Shown: piece after piece, positions 1 to 8,548 of the stretch
Layout: the number at the start of each line of letters is the position of its first letter
How positions within the stretch are numbered: position 1 is the first letter of the stretch
Assembly (NCBI RefSeq): GCF_000307875.1
Contig: NZ_AJLS01000007.1
Span: forward strand, 1-43,708
Source of the DNA: Neobacillus bataviensis LMG 21833
Lineage (GTDB): Bacteria; Bacillota; Bacilli; Bacillales; Cytobacillaceae
Reading direction: 5' to 3'
DNA length: 43,708 bases
Notes under the pieces: generated by a model
The model's database searches: none
What the model was told of the DNA's origin: nothing
What the model saw: the letters and a program-made list of their open reading frames with translations, nothing else
Translations under genes and position numbers: made by a program

Positions 1-20
1 AGTAGGACGTTGCCAGGCAC
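1..20 (+). rRNA. rrf: 3' end of 5S rRNA (partial)
   Basis: The first twenty bases match the 3' end typical of Bacillaceae 5S rRNA (AGTAGGACGTTGCCAGGCA), the strand that pairs with the 5' end of the molecule. An intrinsic terminator follows at once, as expected at the end of an rRNA operon. Only the tail is in the window, so the call rests on a short but characteristic match plus context. A tRNA block after the 5S gene, common in this family, is not present here. Confidence 0.82.
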
Positions 21-24
21 GAAG

Positions 25-53
25 AAGGACAGCTGAACCAGCTGTTCTTTTTT
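25..53 (+). terminator. Intrinsic terminator of the rRNA operon
   Basis: A nine-base-pair stem (GGACAGCTG / CAGCTGTTC with one G-T pair) and a three-base loop are followed by six T residues. It would end transcription of the rRNA operon and insulate the secretion operon downstream. Confidence 0.85.
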
Positions 54-78
54 GTGTCTATTTTCTTTATGGAGATGA

Positions 79-197
79 TTCCGCTAAACTAACACTTTAT
101 TCCGCCAAACCTCGGAGTAATTCCGCCAACTTCACAAGTAATTCCGCCAACTTGAGTCATAATTCCGCCAATTTCAAATTAAATTCCGCCAAACTTC
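79..197. repeat. Array 1: six units, exact 21-bp period, TTCCGCCAAAC core
   Basis: Six cores related to TTCCGCCAAAC begin at 79, 100, 121, 142, 163 and 184, exactly 21 bases apart. The first has TTCCGCTAAAC. About ten bases between cores vary. The same core and period return at 17618, so the two arrays bracket the secretion operon. Function unknown. It is not a CRISPR, since the units are too short and there are no unique long spacers. Confidence 0.9.
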
Positions 198-479
198 AAT
201 AACCCCCCCAATATATCCAGTTGCAAACCAATTTATAAGGAACATTAAGTAAAAAGGACAACAATCCATACATATATATCCTTCAAAAATAGTTCTATTG
301 ACCCATTAGTAAAGGAATTTAGCCCTATTAAGAAAATGGTATGATAAAGAAGTAAAATTTTAACAAAGTGATATTCTAAAATAGGCGCATTGCTCAATTT
401 GAGATACCTAGAAATAACTTCTATTAAAATACCTATTTGATAAACTTAGATTTTTGCAAGAACTAGGGAGAGATTTTCA
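198..479 (+). promoter_or_regulatory. Leader region of the secretion operon with candidate promoters
   Basis: This AT-rich non-coding stretch precedes essC. Two vegetative promoter candidates are visible. One is TTGAGA (399-404), a 17-base spacer and TATTAA (422-427). The other is an extended -10, TGGTATGAT (337-345), without a clear -35 box. No riboswitch-like structure was recognised. Neither promoter can be confirmed from sequence alone. Confidence 0.4.
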
Positions 480-3400
480 TTGATTTTAACGTTATTTGAC
501 CGCAAAAAGGCATTTACCTTTGTTCTGCCGGAGCGGGTCACCGGACGATATATATTAACAACAGAGAACCAAGATGGCGCAAAAAGAGAGATGATGGCAA
601 TTGAGGCTGAAGAGGGGCAATGGTTTTTAAAGTCCAATAAATCTGCCTTCTTGAACAATGCTGAAGGTCATAAAGTGAGCAAGCAGCTCATTGAGCCATT
701 TAGTACCTACACGATTAAACGAGAAAATGATACGCCATCACTGTTATATGTTGAACCCGCGGATCCAGACCAAAACATCTATACAAAGCACTACATTACC
801 ACATCTAAAGTAAAAATTGGCCGCTCGAAGGACAGTCAGATTTGTTTTGCCAATAAGTTAGTGTCTAGCTCCCATTGTGAGATTGACTATAACAACAATG
901 GCGGTGCAATCATACGTGATCTCCAAAGTTCGAATGGCACCTACGTGAACGGGGAAAGAGTAACGGAGCGGACATTAAAAATTGGCGATGTTATCTACAT
1001 AATGGGATTAAAAATTGTTTACAATGGGAAATTGTTGTCATTAAACAACCCACATCGCCTTGTATATCTTGAGCGGAATGCGTTTCAGCCGCTAACGGTT
1101 GAACAGCCGCTCCCGGAAAATGAAGACGAGCTAGAAGAGTTTCAACAAGAGGACGAGACAACCGAGCTTTTTTACCGCTCTCCTCGTTTTAAGAGAGACA
1201 TTACCACAACGGAGATCAAGATTGATCCGCCGCCACAGCCGGTTAACCAGGAAGAAACACCTTTAATGCTATTGTTAGGGCCATCGCTGACAATGGGAAT
1301 GGCTTCCTTGTTTATGGGGCTATTTACCCTGCAAAATGTGCTGTCGACAAATGGAAATATCATGATGGCGATACCGATATTGGTGATGTCTTTCAGCATG
1401 CTGGTCGGAACGATTCTTTGGCCGATTTTACAAAAAAGGCATGAGAAAAAGTCCCGGGCGAAGCAGGAAAAAATCAGGCAGGAAAAATATCGTGCCTACT
1501 TAGTGGAAATGGCAGCGGTCATTGAAGAAGAAAAGAAAAAGCAAAGTGAGATTTTGCATAAGAACCACGTCCCAATTGGGCATTGTGCCGCACGGATTCA
1601 AGCACGGCAGCGGAACCTGTGGGAACGGACGCTTGGCCAGGATGACTTTTTAAAGCTGCGTTTAGGTCTTGGTAATCTGCCGCTCCATGCTGATATCAAA
1701 TTTCCGGAAAAACGCTTTAGCGTGGAGGATGATGAACTGCAAGAGGAGCTGCAGAAACTTGCTGCAGCCCCAAAGGTCTTACCAGATGTCCCTGTTACGA
1801 TTTCTCTTATCGAAGAAAAGATAAGCGGGATTATTGGCAGCAGGGAAAAGGTAAAGAAATTTGTCGAGGGCTTGATTTTTCAATTAACGTCCTTACATAG
1901 CTATGATGAATTAAAGCTGGTGTTTGTTTACGACGGGCAAGAGCAGCACATGTGGGACTTTGTTAAATGGCTGCCGCATGTGTGGGACGATGCGAAGAGC
2001 ATCCGCTACATGGCAACTGATGCCAATGAATTGAAGGAGCTGTCAGCTGTGCTGGAAAAAGAAATTTCTCAGCGGCAGACTCTTGCGGATGATGAATTAG
2101 CAAATTTAACACAGCATTATGTTATTTTTTCTATGGATCAGGATTTGGCGGCTAAGGCGGAAATGTTCACAATGATGTTACGAACGAAAAAGAACATCGG
2201 CTTTAGCTTGATTACGCTTTATGGTGAATTGAAAAATTTACCGAAGGAATGTTCTGCGGTTATTGAGCTGGATGACGAAGCGGCGAAGATCTTTGACAAG
2301 GACGATATTACTGGTCAGTTTACCGCATTCCGTCCTGATATCCATTTGCAGGATGATCCGGAAGAGCTGGCGATTCAACTAAGCAACATCAGTCTTGCTT
2401 CATTAAATAAAGCTTATACACTGCCGGAAATGCTTACCTTTTTAGAAATGTTTGGCGTTAGTAAAATTGAACATCTAAACGTGCTGACAAAATGGAAAGA
2501 AAATGATCCGGTGAAAACACTAGAAACACCAATCGGGGTGGATCAGCAAGGTGAATTATTTAAGCTTGATCTCCATGAAAAATTCCATGGCCCGCACGGC
2601 TTGATTGCCGGGATGACCGGTTCAGGGAAAAGTGAATTTATCATGACGTTTATTTTGTCACTTGCGGTGAATTACCATCCGGATGAAGTGGCGTTTATTT
2701 TAATCGACTATAAGGGTGGCGGCATGGCGAATGCGTTTGTCAATCTTCCGCATCTTGCCGGGACGATTACCAACCTCGACGGAGCTGCGGTCAAACGCTC
2801 GCTTATTTCGATTCAAAGTGAGCTGAAGCGGCGCCAGGCGATTTTTAGCGAAACAAGCAAGCGGGTTAATGAGAGCAACATTGATATATATAAATACCAG
2901 AAGCTTTACCGTGAGGGGCGTGTCACCGAGCCGCTTCAGCATTTGTTTATCATTTCCGATGAATTTGCCGAGCTGAAGACACAGCAGCCGGAATTCATGG
3001 ATCAGCTTGTCAGTGCGGCACGGATTGGGAGGAGTCTTGGGATTCACTTGATCCTTGCGACCCAGAAGCCGTCAGGGGTTGTCGATGATCAAATTTGGAG
3101 TAACAGTAAATTTAGAATCAGTCTGAAGGTGCAGGAGAAGGCGGACAGTATGGAGGTTATTAAACGGCCGGATGCAGCGGAATTATCGACAACAGGACGT
3201 TTCTACCTGCAGGTTGGATTTAATGAAGTGTTTATGCTCGGGCAGTCTGCTTGGGCTGGTGCGCCGTATTATCCCGCGGAAAAATTGGAGAAGCACGTGG
3301 ATGACAGCATTGTCGTAATCGACCACCTCGGACGTGTCCTTAAGAGCGCACGAATTGACAAGCGCAGTGTCTTAGGGCAGAATCCACCGAAGCAATTGGA

Positions 3401-5105
3401 TGAAATCACGAACTATCTGGCCCATTTGGCTTCCCAAGAAGAGGTTCAGGTAAAACAGCTATGGCTTGAACCGATTCCGAGCCGAATCTTTTTGGGGAAA
3501 TTGCATGAAAAATATCGCGTAACAATAGAGCAAAACTATGTATTGAATCCGGTAATCGGCGAATACGATGACCCGGCCACTCAAAGTCAGCACATCTTAA
3601 GATTGCCAATTACCACAGAAGGCAACACCGTCCTTTATGGTGTCGCAGGCAGCGGAAAAACGGCCTTCTTGGCAACGGTGATTTATTCCCTCATGAAGGA
3701 GCACACACCGGAAGAGGTCAATTTCTACTTATTGGACTTCAGCAGTGAAACCTTAAGCTGGTTCCGCGAGGCGCCGCATGTCGGTGATGTGGTTCTGTCG
3801 CATGAAAGCGAGAAAATCACTAATTTGTTTAGAATGTTAACGAATGAAATTGATCGTAGAAAGAAATTATTCGCAAACTATGGCGGTGATTTCGGCACGT
3901 ATAACCGATCGGCGGATCAGCCGCTCGCTTCGATTGTTATCGTAATCCATAACTATGCTGCTTTTTCAGAGATGTACGAGGACTATGAAGAATCGATTTC
4001 CTTCTTAACACGTGAAGGACTCAAATACGGTATCTATTTTGTCGTAACCGCGGCAAATACAGGAGCCATCCGCTATCGTTTGCTGCAAAACTTCAGACAG
4101 CTGCTTGTCTTGCAATTAAATGATACGACGGAATACTCAGGTGTATTGGGAAGCGTTGATGGAGTGTATCCATCGAAACACAAAGGCAGGGGGATTTTTA
4201 AAACGGACAGTGTGTATGAATTCCAGACCGCGCTTATTACCGATGACACAACGGATATGTATCGTTTTATGACGAATTATTGTGCAGAACAAAATAAACA
4301 GTGGAAAAACGCAAGAGCAAGAAGAATTCCGATTCTGCCGGAAAAAGTCGACCTGGATTATTTCGCTGCAGGTGAACTTCAAACGTATCATCCGGGGAAA
4401 ATCCCAGTTGCGGTTGAGAAAAACTCACTTGCGATTGCTTTTTTTGATTTTACCGATTCCTTTGTGAATCTTGTGCTTACGGGGAATAACGATGAGGATT
4501 GTACGGGCTTTATTCAGGGTACTGCCGAGGTACTCTCAGCAAGCGGCAGCAGTGAAGTCATTGCCATCGACCCGCATACTAGCTTCTTTACGGATACAAA
4601 CCGCAGTTATCGCTATGTGACAGGCGTTCAAGCAATCGAAGAGACGGTTGTTTATCTGTTCAATACCCTTGTCTACCGTAATAACACGACAAAGGATGTG
4701 CTGGCGGAAGGCAAGACACCGCCAGTGTTTGCACCGATTTTCTGTGTAATCGATTCGTTTATAGATATCAATAACACTTTATCCTCGGATGGTAAGGATA
4801 AGCTGGCAGTATTTTTAGACAAAGGCGCCTCGCTCGCTGTCCATCTGATCATCGGTGATCAGGCCGACCGCATCAACACGATTTCGTATGAAAGCTGGTT
4901 TAAAAACCATGTATCGCAAAGTGACGGTATTTGGGTCGGCGGCGGCATTACTGATCAATTTGTATTGAAGACAAACAAGACGACAAGCGAAATGTATCAG
5001 GAAATGCCAAACGGCTTTGGTTATGTGATTAAAAAAGGAAAGCCGGTATTTGTGAAGCTCTTGTCTTCGGCGGCTGTTAGTGAGGAGGAGTTAGTGTATG
5101 GATAA
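480..5105 (+). CDS. essC: Type VIIb secretion motor ATPase EssC/YukBA
   Basis: FtsK/SpoIIIE-type motor that drives export of WXG100 and effector proteins through the membrane. At 1541 aa it is close to the usual ~1480-1500. The TTG start has AGGGAG nine bases upstream and opens with the MILTLF sequence typical of EssC. An N-terminal EssC-type domain is followed by a clear FHA domain at ~105-185 (GRS at 114-116, then SSSH and SNGTYVNG). Two membrane helices lie at ~262-315. ATPase 1 is intact, with Walker A GMTGSGKS at 711-718 and Walker B LFIISDEF at 822-829. ATPase 2 has Walker A GVAGSGKT at 1054-1061, but its Walker B strand reads IVIVIHNY, lacking the acidic pair. ATPase 3 (~1310-1541) has no P-loop. 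This is first gene of the operon; yukD overlaps its end by eight bases. Confidence 0.96.
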   Translation: MILTLFDRKKAFTFVLPERVTGRYILTTENQDGAKREMMAIEAEEGQWFLKSNKSAFLNNAEGHKVSKQLIEPFSTYTIKRENDTPSLLYVEPADPDQNIYTKHYITTSKVKIGRSKDSQICFANKLVSSSHCEIDYNNNGGAIIRDLQSSNGTYVNGERVTERTLKIGDVIYIMGLKIVYNGKLLSLNNPHRLVYLERNAFQPLTVEQPLPENEDELEEFQQEDETTELFYRSPRFKRDITTTEIKIDPPPQPVNQEETPLMLLLGPSLTMGMASLFMGLFTLQNVLSTNGNIMMAIPILVMSFSMLVGTILWPILQKRHEKKSRAKQEKIRQEKYRAYLVEMAAVIEEEKKKQSEILHKNHVPIGHCAARIQARQRNLWERTLGQDDFLKLRLGLGNLPLHADIKFPEKRFSVEDDELQEELQKLAAAPKVLPDVPVTISLIEEKISGIIGSREKVKKFVEGLIFQLTSLHSYDELKLVFVYDGQEQHMWDFVKWLPHVWDDAKSIRYMATDANELKELSAVLEKEISQRQTLADDELANLTQHYVIFSMDQDLAAKAEMFTMMLRTKKNIGFSLITLYGELKNLPKECSAVIELDDEAAKIFDKDDITGQFTAFRPDIHLQDDPEELAIQLSNISLASLNKAYTLPEMLTFLEMFGVSKIEHLNVLTKWKENDPVKTLETPIGVDQQGELFKLDLHEKFHGPHGLIAGMTGSGKSEFIMTFILSLAVNYHPDEVAFILIDYKGGGMANAFVNLPHLAGTITNLDGAAVKRSLISIQSELKRRQAIFSETSKRVNESNIDIYKYQKLYREGRVTEPLQHLFIISDEFAELKTQQPEFMDQLVSAARIGRSLGIHLILATQKPSGVVDDQIWSNSKFRISLKVQEKADSMEVIKRPDAAELSTTGRFYLQVGFNEVFMLGQSAWAGAPYYPAEKLEKHVDDSIVVIDHLGRVLKSARIDKRSVLGQNPPKQLDEITNYLAHLASQEEVQVKQLWLEPIPSRIFLGKLHEKYRVTIEQNYVLNPVIGEYDDPATQSQHILRLPITTEGNTVLYGVAGSGKTAFLATVIYSLMKEHTPEEVNFYLLDFSSETLSWFREAPHVGDVVLSHESEKITNLFRMLTNEIDRRKKLFANYGGDFGTYNRSADQPLASIVIVIHNYAAFSEMYEDYEESISFLTREGLKYGIYFVVTAANTGAIRYRLLQNFRQLLVLQLNDTTEYSGVLGSVDGVYPSKHKGRGIFKTDSVYEFQTALITDDTTDMYRFMTNYCAEQNKQWKNARARRIPILPEKVDLDYFAAGELQTYHPGKIPVAVEKNSLAIAFFDFTDSFVNLVLTGNNDEDCTGFIQGTAEVLSASGSSEVIAIDPHTSFFTDTNRSYRYVTGVQAIEETVVYLFNTLVYRNNTTKDVLAEGKTPPVFAPIFCVIDSFIDINNTLSSDGKDKLAVFLDKGASLAVHLIIGDQADRINTISYESWFKNHVSQSDGIWVGGGITDQFVLKTNKTTSEMYQEMPNGFGYVIKKGKPVFVKLLSSAAVSEEELVYG

Positions 5106-5349
5106 GGTGTTAGTGGAAGTGTTTATCCCTGCAGCCAATCAGACATTCGATATCTTCCTCCCGCTAAAAAGCAAACTCCATGAGGTCGTCCTATTATTAG
5201 CAAATACGATGACCGAGCTGTCGCAAGGGTATTTTACCGGCACAGAACACACCGTTCTCTGCGGCAGGAGCACAGGGGAAATCTTCAATATCAACGCCAC
5301 TGTGGAAGAGCTCGGTTTCAAGAACGGAACGAAACTAATGCTGCTGTAA
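5098..5349 (+). CDS. yukD: Ubiquitin-like T7SS protein YukD/EsaB
   Basis: Small cytoplasmic ubiquitin-fold protein found with nearly all T7SSb loci, where it is needed for or modulates secretion. The 83-aa length fits the family, as does the beta-grasp pattern: KVLVEVFIP, a helix around residues 25-42, then a C-terminal LGFKNGTKLMLL. The ATG overlaps the end of essC by eight bases and uses a GAGGAGG site inside the essC 3' end, so the two are translationally coupled. No di-glycine end is present, so it is not expected to be conjugated to targets. Confidence 0.93.
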   Translation: MDKVLVEVFIPAANQTFDIFLPLKSKLHEVVLLLANTMTELSQGYFTGTEHTVLCGRSTGEIFNINATVEELGFKNGTKLMLL

Positions 5350-5384
5350 AGCTTTCATTTGGAAAAAAAGAAGGACGGTGTCCA

Positions 5385-6128
5385 ATGAAAATCAAAAAAA
5401 GGATTATGCTGATATTCCTACTAATCCTTGTGTTAATAGGAGGAACAGGTTGTATGAATTCAGAAGGTAAAATTGTAAATTATTTAGAAGATAAATATGG
5501 TGAAAAGTTTGTCGTTGAACATAAAAAAGAGGGAAGCTTTTTATTTCCGGAGATGTATGGAAAAGATAAATTATTTGTTCATCCTGAGAAGAAACCTGAA
5601 TTGCTTTTTGAGGCAGGACAAAGTCGTTCAAAAGAGATTCATTACTATGATGGCTATATATCTGCTATTTGGGGTGATGAACTAACGAAAAGCTTAAAGG
5701 ATGAATTGGAAAAGCAACTGCCAAAAGGGAGCATTTATAGGGTCTTTGTTAATTCTTCAGAGGATAACGCCCGTTTTAAGGATCAATCCTTTTATGATTA
5801 TATTAAAAATGAAAATAATAGGCTCATGGTCGTTTTGGAAGTGGCGATTAGAACGGATGGCGAACCTAATGTAGATGAATATAGTGCTGGATTGTATCAG
5901 GCACTGGAAGTGATAAAAAATTTACATACAAAATACTATACACTTTCTGCAGGGTTTGTTGACAAATCTGAGGATAAAATGACCGATTATATTAGAACCT
6001 CAAATGTGAATAATCTTCCTTGGTCCAACTTAGATGCACAGGTTTATGGCTATTTATTAGTAGGTGAACGCTATAACATTCAGAATCCCGATGATTTAAT
6101 GAAAAATTATAAGCCGGTCGAGGAGTAA
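5385..6128 (+). CDS. Lipoprotein of unknown family, possible effector immunity protein
   Basis: A 247-aa protein with a basic, hydrophobic signal peptide and a lipobox ending GGTGC (Cys23), so it should be anchored outside the membrane. The mature part is mixed alpha/beta and I do not recognise its family. It lies directly before a putative lipase effector, six bases from its start. In Staphylococcus aureus the T7SS lipase TslA is neutralised by TilA lipoproteins encoded beside it, so an immunity role is a reasonable inference, though homology to TilA is not shown. By eye the gene is more AT-rich than essC or the kinase gene, as often seen for exchangeable effector cassettes. Confidence 0.7.
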   Translation: MKIKKRIMLIFLLILVLIGGTGCMNSEGKIVNYLEDKYGEKFVVEHKKEGSFLFPEMYGKDKLFVHPEKKPELLFEAGQSRSKEIHYYDGYISAIWGDELTKSLKDELEKQLPKGSIYRVFVNSSEDNARFKDQSFYDYIKNENNRLMVVLEVAIRTDGEPNVDEYSAGLYQALEVIKNLHTKYYTLSAGFVDKSEDKMTDYIRTSNVNNLPWSNLDAQVYGYLLVGERYNIQNPDDLMKNYKPVEE

Positions 6129-6133
6129 TCGTT

Positions 6134-7597
6134 ATGTCCATTTCTAATTTAACGGATGAGGAGAAATATTTGCTGCTACAGTTTTCCTATATTGATGTTC
6201 CAGATAAAATTCCGGTTGATCCGGAACATCCCATCGACATGAAATCCCTATTAGATGGGATGCTTGATGTAAACAAAGAGTTAAAAAATGATGAACCTTT
6301 TCAAGCAATCTATAAATACGTAAACAGCTCAAAAGGCGATGATCTGGCCAATATCCAGTTAACTAAATATCAAAACAACAACCCAACATGGGATGAGATC
6401 AAACAGGGAAAAATGGATTCCGGTTTTGTCGGTTATGCCTTTAAGGATGATGAAGGCAATGCCACCGCCTTATTTAGAGGCAGTGAAAGTATGGGGAATC
6501 CGCTTCATCTCGTATCGGATTGGAAATCGAATGTCGATGCAGGTGTCGGTCAGGAAATTCAGCAGCAAAAAGAAGCAGCGCAATTCTATAAAGATTATAT
6601 TTTTGGAGCAGGGGGCGACACCTATGTTATGGGCCACTCCAAAGGCGGAAATTTAGCTAGTTATGTGTTAGTCCAGTTTTTCAATCAAGACAAAAACTTG
6701 AAAGCCTATGAAGTAAATGGTGCTCCGATCAACTGGTGGATTCTCTCAAAGGATCAGCAGGAGGTTCTAAAAGGCGACCGTAATATGTTTATTGCTCATC
6801 AAGATGATGCGGTCTCACAACTTGGGCATGTTCCATATGTCGATAAAACGATTAAAACGAAGAATAAGCTAAGTGCCTTCGCCGTCATTTCTGCCGTCCT
6901 TGCCTATGGAACGCTAGCGCTAGATGCCCATGGATTAGATGTAGTCGAGTTTGACGAAAACGGGAATTTCATAGGGGCATCTGACGGTGCTTCAACGGGC
7001 CGGACGGTTGGAAACTTCATTTTCTCTGGGCTTATGTTTCCGTTATCCTTTGAAGCACTGACAAATAAGGCAATGGCATCCGTCAAACAGGCGGTGTTCC
7101 AAATGCTGATTACTGCAGGGATCAAAGCACTGGAGATGAAGCAAAAGCTTGATCAGAAGCTGATGCAAATCAAGATTGATTGCATTCGCTATATTTTTAC
7201 CGTCATGAAGGTTTCACAGAAATTAAAGCAGGAGATAAACCAATTCTTCAATCAATTCATCGAAAAAACAAAGTCGTTCGCTGCACAGCTATGGGGGAAA
7301 CTGACCGGCGGGCACAGCGTTGCCGTCGAGCCAATTTTGAAAGTCGATCTATCTAGGCTTGCCTACTATTCTTCAAGATTGCAGGCGGTAAAGCGGAAAA
7401 CGCAGCAGGTTAACAGCATGATTGATAGTTTATATCGTGAGGCTGATTTACTAGATTTGGGGCATGTATTAAAAGCAGACCTGATCACTAACTTTCATTT
7501 TAAACTTACTGATAATATTAACTATCTTAATAGAACAATGGATTTATTGGAAAAAGGCGAAGCTGCCATACGAAGAAATGCAGAAGCGATTCGCTAG
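6134..7597 (+). CDS. Alpha/beta-hydrolase (lipase-like) T7SS effector with C-terminal helical domain
   Basis: 487 aa. Residues ~20-260 form an alpha/beta-hydrolase of the Mbeg1-like (DUF2974) kind, with nucleophile elbow GHSKGGN at 167-173 (Ser169). Asp in HQDDAVSQ and His in DAHGLD are candidates for the other catalytic residues. A hydrophobic stretch follows at ~245-320. The last ~95 residues are charged and helical, resembling an LXG-type targeting domain. There is no signal peptide. This reversed order, enzyme first and targeting domain last, is that of the secreted S. aureus lipase TslA. A lipoprotein gene lies upstream and two small helical partners downstream, which supports a secreted phospholipase/lipase toxin. 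Substrate and secretion are inferred. Confidence 0.82.
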   Translation: MSISNLTDEEKYLLLQFSYIDVPDKIPVDPEHPIDMKSLLDGMLDVNKELKNDEPFQAIYKYVNSSKGDDLANIQLTKYQNNNPTWDEIKQGKMDSGFVGYAFKDDEGNATALFRGSESMGNPLHLVSDWKSNVDAGVGQEIQQQKEAAQFYKDYIFGAGGDTYVMGHSKGGNLASYVLVQFFNQDKNLKAYEVNGAPINWWILSKDQQEVLKGDRNMFIAHQDDAVSQLGHVPYVDKTIKTKNKLSAFAVISAVLAYGTLALDAHGLDVVEFDENGNFIGASDGASTGRTVGNFIFSGLMFPLSFEALTNKAMASVKQAVFQMLITAGIKALEMKQKLDQKLMQIKIDCIRYIFTVMKVSQKLKQEINQFFNQFIEKTKSFAAQLWGKLTGGHSVAVEPILKVDLSRLAYYSSRLQAVKRKTQQVNSMIDSLYREADLLDLGHVLKADLITNFHFKLTDNINYLNRTMDLLEKGEAAIRRNAEAIR

Positions 7598-7615
7598 CAG
7601 GCAGGAGGGGTATCG

Positions 7616-7807
7616 ATGGATGCACAGGTGAAAAATAAGGTTCAGACGATTATCGCTGAACTTAATGCAATAGCCAGGGAGCTTGATGAAATTTCGCAAG
7701 GTATAAATAGGGAATTTAAAGGGATTGGCGCGGTACAATGTGCCTCAAGCCTGCAAAGTGCGGCGGGGAAGTACCGAGCAGTCACCCATGAACTAAGGAA
7801 AATTTGA
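7616..7807 (+). CDS. Small helical effector-partner protein
   Basis: 63-aa, wholly helical protein without a signal peptide or membrane segment. AGGAGGGG sits five bases before the ATG. It lies between the lipase-like effector and a WXG100 protein. Size and position resemble the small alpha-helical partners (Lap/TlaA type) that bind LXG domains and form the T7SS export signal. It lacks a WXG motif. Partner function is inferred from context. Confidence 0.72.
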   Translation: MDAQVKNKVQTIIAELNAIARELDEISQGINREFKGIGAVQCASSLQSAAGKYRAVTHELRKI

Positions 7808-7822
7808 AAGGAGGTGAAATAT

Positions 7823-8125
7823 ATGGCTAGATCGATTATGGTGGATCCAGCGAAGCTTGAAAAAGCAGCTACAAGCATTGATCAACAGGCGGCTGATTAT
7901 GAAAGACTCTATAAATCTTTGTTTACAGAAGTAGAAGCAATGGGTGCTGCGTGGCAAGGGGCTGATAATCTTGCCTACGTGAACCAAATTAAAGGCTTTA
8001 CCGACGATTTCATGAAAATGAAGGCGAAAATGGATGAGTTCTCTCATTTCCTTAAAACGTCTGCAAAAACGTACCGCGATACACAAAACGAAGTCATCAG
8101 CGGTGCAAAACGACTATCGAACTAA
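7823..8125 (+). CDS. WXG100-family protein, likely effector partner
   Basis: 100 aa, the exact family length. It forms a helical hairpin with the turn motif WQG (in GAAWQGAD) near the middle and a long amphipathic second helix. An in-frame GTG nine bases upstream is part of the AAAGGAGGTG ribosome site itself, so the ATG eight bases after AGGAGG is the start. No strict YxxxD/E motif is visible at the C-terminus; the closest is YRDTQ. It follows the 63-aa protein by 15 bases, so it probably serves the lipase-like effector rather than being the core EsxA. Confidence 0.88.
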   Translation: MARSIMVDPAKLEKAATSIDQQAADYERLYKSLFTEVEAMGAAWQGADNLAYVNQIKGFTDDFMKMKAKMDEFSHFLKTSAKTYRDTQNEVISGAKRLSN

Positions 8126-8164
8126 TCTTTTCTTTCATTTTATTAATAATAGGGGGTGTATACA

Positions 8165-8467
8165 ATGACGATTGAAGGAGTTAAGATATCACTTGGAGAA
8201 GTCAGTAAGACCGCCAGCCAAATCAGAAATTTAAACAATAACTTGTATGTCAGATTACAAGATATTAAGAAAGAAATGAATGCACTATCGCAAACTTGGA
8301 ATAGTGATGCTTCCAATACGATTCGTGCCAATTTCAATTCGTTTTCAGCACGATTTGATAACTATCGTGACGTGGTTGAAAGTTATTCTAAGTTTTTGGA
8401 TGTCACGGTTACCAATTATGATGCCACAGAAGCAGCGATTAATAATAATGCCAGTCAATTTAAGTAA
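8165..8467 (+). CDS. WXG100-family protein with YxxxE motif, probable core EsxA/YukE
   Basis: 100-aa helical hairpin with WNS in the usual WXG position (SQTWNSD) and a C-terminal YDATE, which fits the YxxxD/E secretion motif. A GTG nine bases upstream lies in the ribosome site AGGGGGTG, so the ATG is preferred. This is the best candidate for the EsxA/YukE-type substrate that is exported and activates EssC. A strong hairpin follows the gene, which may raise its transcript level relative to downstream genes. Confidence 0.88.
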   Translation: MTIEGVKISLGEVSKTASQIRNLNNNLYVRLQDIKKEMNALSQTWNSDASNTIRANFNSFSARFDNYRDVVESYSKFLDVTVTNYDATEAAINNNASQFK

Positions 8468-8476
8468 TTGTTAAAA

Positions 8477-8514
8477 CATGGGGGGAAGGGCACCATAGCG
8501 TGCTCCCTTCCATG
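8477..8514 (+). other. Intra-operon hairpin after the WXG100 gene
   Basis: GGAAGGG (8484-8490) pairs with CCCTTCC (8505-8511), and an inner CAC pairs with GTG. CAT/ATG pairs extend it outward. No T-run follows, so it is not a standard terminator. It may stabilise the upstream message or mark a processing site; that is inference. Confidence 0.6.
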
Positions 8515-8548
8515 CCAGTTGGAATTTTAAAAAAGGGGTCGGACAGCC

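Noticed and set aside
480..5105. FtsK/SpoIIIE DNA translocase
   Set aside because: Two FtsK-like modules are present, but the N-terminal FHA domain, membrane pair placement, degenerate third module and neighbouring YukD and WXG100 genes make it EssC.
7814..7822. GTG start for the first WXG100 protein
   Set aside because: The GTG is part of the AAAGGAGGTG ribosome site; the ATG nine bases later is correctly spaced. The same reasoning applies to the GTG at 8156.
8477..8514. Intrinsic terminator splitting the operon
   Set aside because: Good stem but no T-run; the following gene has no clear promoter of its own, so the operon is kept as one.
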